64,000 nucleotides of DNA from Acidobacteriota bacterium (GTDB lineage Bacteria; Acidobacteriota; Terriglobia; Terriglobales; Acidobacteriaceae), in contig JAJYSV010000014.1 of assembly GCA_021793405.1 (NCBI GenBank), forward strand, positions 1-64,000, read 5' to 3'. Shown piece by piece: positions 62,400 to 64,000 of this stretch. Each line of letters starts with the position of its first letter. The first letter of the stretch is position 1. Under the pieces are notes generated by a model. That model did no database searches. It worked only from the letters and a program-made list of their open reading frames with translations, and was not told the DNA's origin. Made by a program: the position numbers and the translations under genes.

Positions 62400-64000
62400 A
62401 TGCAAACTCTGCGCCAGGACATTGAGTACGCTTTGCGGCAAATGCGATTGTCGCCGGTCTTCACGCTGACGGCCATGTTGACGCTCGCGCTAGGGATTGG
62501 CGCAACGACGGCCATTTTCTCGCTGATTCACACGGTGATGCTGAAGTCGCTGCCGGTAGTCGATCCAGCGAGCCTGTATCGCGTGGGCGCAGGGAATGAT
62601 TGCTGCGTCGAAGGCGGCCCGCAGACGAACTGGGGCATGTATTCCTACCAGCTCTATCAGCGCTTCCAGGCGGCAGCGCCGGAGTTCGAACAACTCGCAG
62701 CTTTCCAGGCGGGGGGATCTCAGTTCAGCGTGCGGCGCGGCGGAACCAGTCAGTTAGCCAAACCTCTACACAACGAGTTCGTCTCGGGGAACTATTTTGC
62801 AACGTTCGGCATTCAGGCATTCGCAGGCAGAACCCTGACGCCAGCCGACGACCAGCCGTCCGCCACGCCAGCAGCCATGCTGAGCTATCGCGCGTGGCAG
62901 CAGGAATACGGGTCGGACCCGGGAGTGATCGGCGCAAGCTTCATTCTGGATGGCCAGCCCTTCACCATCGTCGGCATCACGCCTCCCGGCTTTTACGGGG
63001 AAACACTGCGCAGTGACCCGCCGCAACTGTTCGTGCCCCTACAGCAGGAGCCGCTGCTGATGGGGAAAAATTCTATCCTGAAGCAATCCAGCGCATGGCT
63101 GCGCGTGATTGGCCGTCTGCGTCCAGGAGCTACCGCAGCGGGGCTCTCCGCGCGTTTCACCGCCATCATGCGGCAGTGGCTGGTAACGGATTTCGTGACT
63201 GGACCGTTAAAGGAATATCTGCCACAGATCAAAGCCATGCTGCCGAAACAAACCATCGAAGTGATTCCGGCAGGGGCGGGCGTGGGAGAAATGAAAGCCA
63301 ATTATGAAGTTAGCTTGCGCATTCTGATGACAGTCTGCTGCCTGGTGCTGTTGATTGCGTGTGCCAATATCGCCAACCTGCTGCTGGCGCGGGGCACCGC
63401 CCGGCGACCGCAAACTTCGATCCGTCTGGCCATGGGAGCTTCCAGAAGACGGCTCATCCGCCAGTCGCTGACCGAAAGCGTCGTGCTTTCCGTACTGGGC
63501 GGAGCGGCGGGCATGCTGATCGCGTATGCGGGAGTCAAACTGATTGTTGCGCTGGCGTTTCACAGCGCGCACTACGTTCCCATCGATGCGTCGCCTTCGT
63601 TGCCCATTCTGGCTTTTGCTTTTGGCTTATCGCTGGTCACTGGATTGCTGTTCGGCGTCGCACCGGCTTGGCTGACTTCGCACGGCAACCCAGCGGAAGC
63701 GCTACGCGGAGCCAGTCGCAGTACGCGCGATAGCACGTCACTGCCACAGAAGATTCTGGTGGTGTTGCAGGCAACGCTCTCCATCGTGCTGCTGGCCGGA
63801 GCCGGCTTGCTGATTCGCAGCCTGCAGAAAATGGAGCATCAGGATTTCGGATTTGAGACAGACCATCGCGTCAATATCCGCGTGAATGCGCCTTTTTCCG
63901 GCTATCCTCCAGACAAACTGGACGCAATGTACCGCGAGTTGCAAAGCCGTCTCTCCCACATTCCCGGCGTCGAGCGCGCCGCTCTCGCTCTCTACACTCC
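62400..64000 (+). CDS. MacB-like ABC permease, acidobacterial orphan permease type (partial)
   Basis: The gene starts at ATG 62400 with GAGAGG 6 nt upstream and stays open to the window edge (about 534 codons seen). The order is a first membrane span (FTLTAMLTLALGIGATTAIF), a periplasmic MacB_PCD domain (FVSGNYFATFGIQAFAGRTL, MLSYRAWQQEYGSDPGVIG), then a FtsX-like permease block (CCLVLLIACANIANLLLARG, ETDHRVNIRVN). The second half expected of the duplicated family lies beyond the window. No ATPase gene is adjacent, as is usual for these orphans. The common N-terminal prefix domain is absent. Confidence 0.88.
   Translation, partial: MQTLRQDIEYALRQMRLSPVFTLTAMLTLALGIGATTAIFSLIHTVMLKSLPVVDPASLYRVGAGNDCCVEGGPQTNWGMYSYQLYQRFQAAAPEFEQLAAFQAGGSQFSVRRGGTSQLAKPLHNEFVSGNYFATFGIQAFAGRTLTPADDQPSATPAAMLSYRAWQQEYGSDPGVIGASFILDGQPFTIVGITPPGFYGETLRSDPPQLFVPLQQEPLLMGKNSILKQSSAWLRVIGRLRPGATAAGLSARFTAIMRQWLVTDFVTGPLKEYLPQIKAMLPKQTIEVIPAGAGVGEMKANYEVSLRILMTVCCLVLLIACANIANLLLARGTARRPQTSIRLAMGASRRRLIRQSLTESVVLSVLGGAAGMLIAYAGVKLIVALAFHSAHYVPIDASPSLPILAFAFGLSLVTGLLFGVAPAWLTSHGNPAEALRGASRSTRDSTSLPQKILVVLQATLSIVLLAGAGLLIRSLQKMEHQDFGFETDHRVNIRVNAPFSGYPPDKLDAMYRELQSRLSHIPGVERAALALYT

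Overview
The window reads as chromosomal DNA of an Acidobacteriota bacterium, probably of the Terriglobia group. The evidence is a MacB-like duplicated orphan permease at the right edge, a TonB-dependent receptor with an N-terminal carboxypeptidase-regulatory-like domain, large secreted FG-GAP/Ig-like proteins, a bacillithiol enzyme, a fairly high GC content and a Gram-negative envelope gene set. The assignment is an inference from gene families; no 16S gene is present.

Positions 1-13.9 kb carry the transcription/translation block tuf(3' end)-rpmG-tRNA-Trp-secE-nusG-rplK-rplA-rplJ-rplL-rpoB-rpoC, ending in a clear intrinsic terminator. Its gaps are wide and several hold copies of a hairpin repeat whose right arm runs into GGGCACCC. 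Related copies lie at 14 kb and 22 kb, and one lies in frame inside mutL. RpoB carries an unusual cysteine-rich insertion near its N-terminus.

Positions 14-25 kb hold a secreted thioredoxin-like protein, an SDR remnant, a GH3 glycosidase, a YihY/BrkB membrane protein, pyk, mutL, a 799-residue protein with a long basic disordered tail, and cmk. Positions 25-31.7 kb hold a small metal-ligand-rich membrane protein with a TonB receptor, then pyrG flanked by SHSERSEES-type repeats, then uppP. Positions 31.7-36.7 kb are a glycine-cleavage operon (gcvT-gcvH-gcvPA-gcvPB plus a small unknown gene).

Positions 36.7-42.2 kb are on the minus strand: two tandem O-methyltransferase-like genes and an overlapping PHP phosphoesterase/glycosyltransferase/LolA-like cluster. 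Then come tRNA-Arg with a duplicated 3' end, an aldo-keto reductase, bshC, a zinc-ribbon small protein and the dTDP-rhamnose genes (rfbB-rfbA-rfbD on minus, rfbC on plus). Positions 50-56.6 kb hold a secreted protein with 14 FG-GAP repeats, a sigma-54 activator with a glutamate at the usual phospho-aspartate position, a strong sigma-54 promoter followed by a short gene-free transcript unit with its own terminator, and pgeF. Positions 57-62 kb have lower GC and look like a sugar-scavenging island: a Tat-exported GH32, a secreted propeller/helical protein and a HGSNAT/NagX-like acyltransferase. The right edge is the truncated permease.

The best candidates for something undescribed are the sigma-54 activator with its orphan small-RNA-like unit at 53.5-55.46 kb, the disordered basic protein between mutL and cmk, the RpoB cysteine-rich insertion, and the hairpin repeat family threaded through the ribosomal/RNA polymerase operon.
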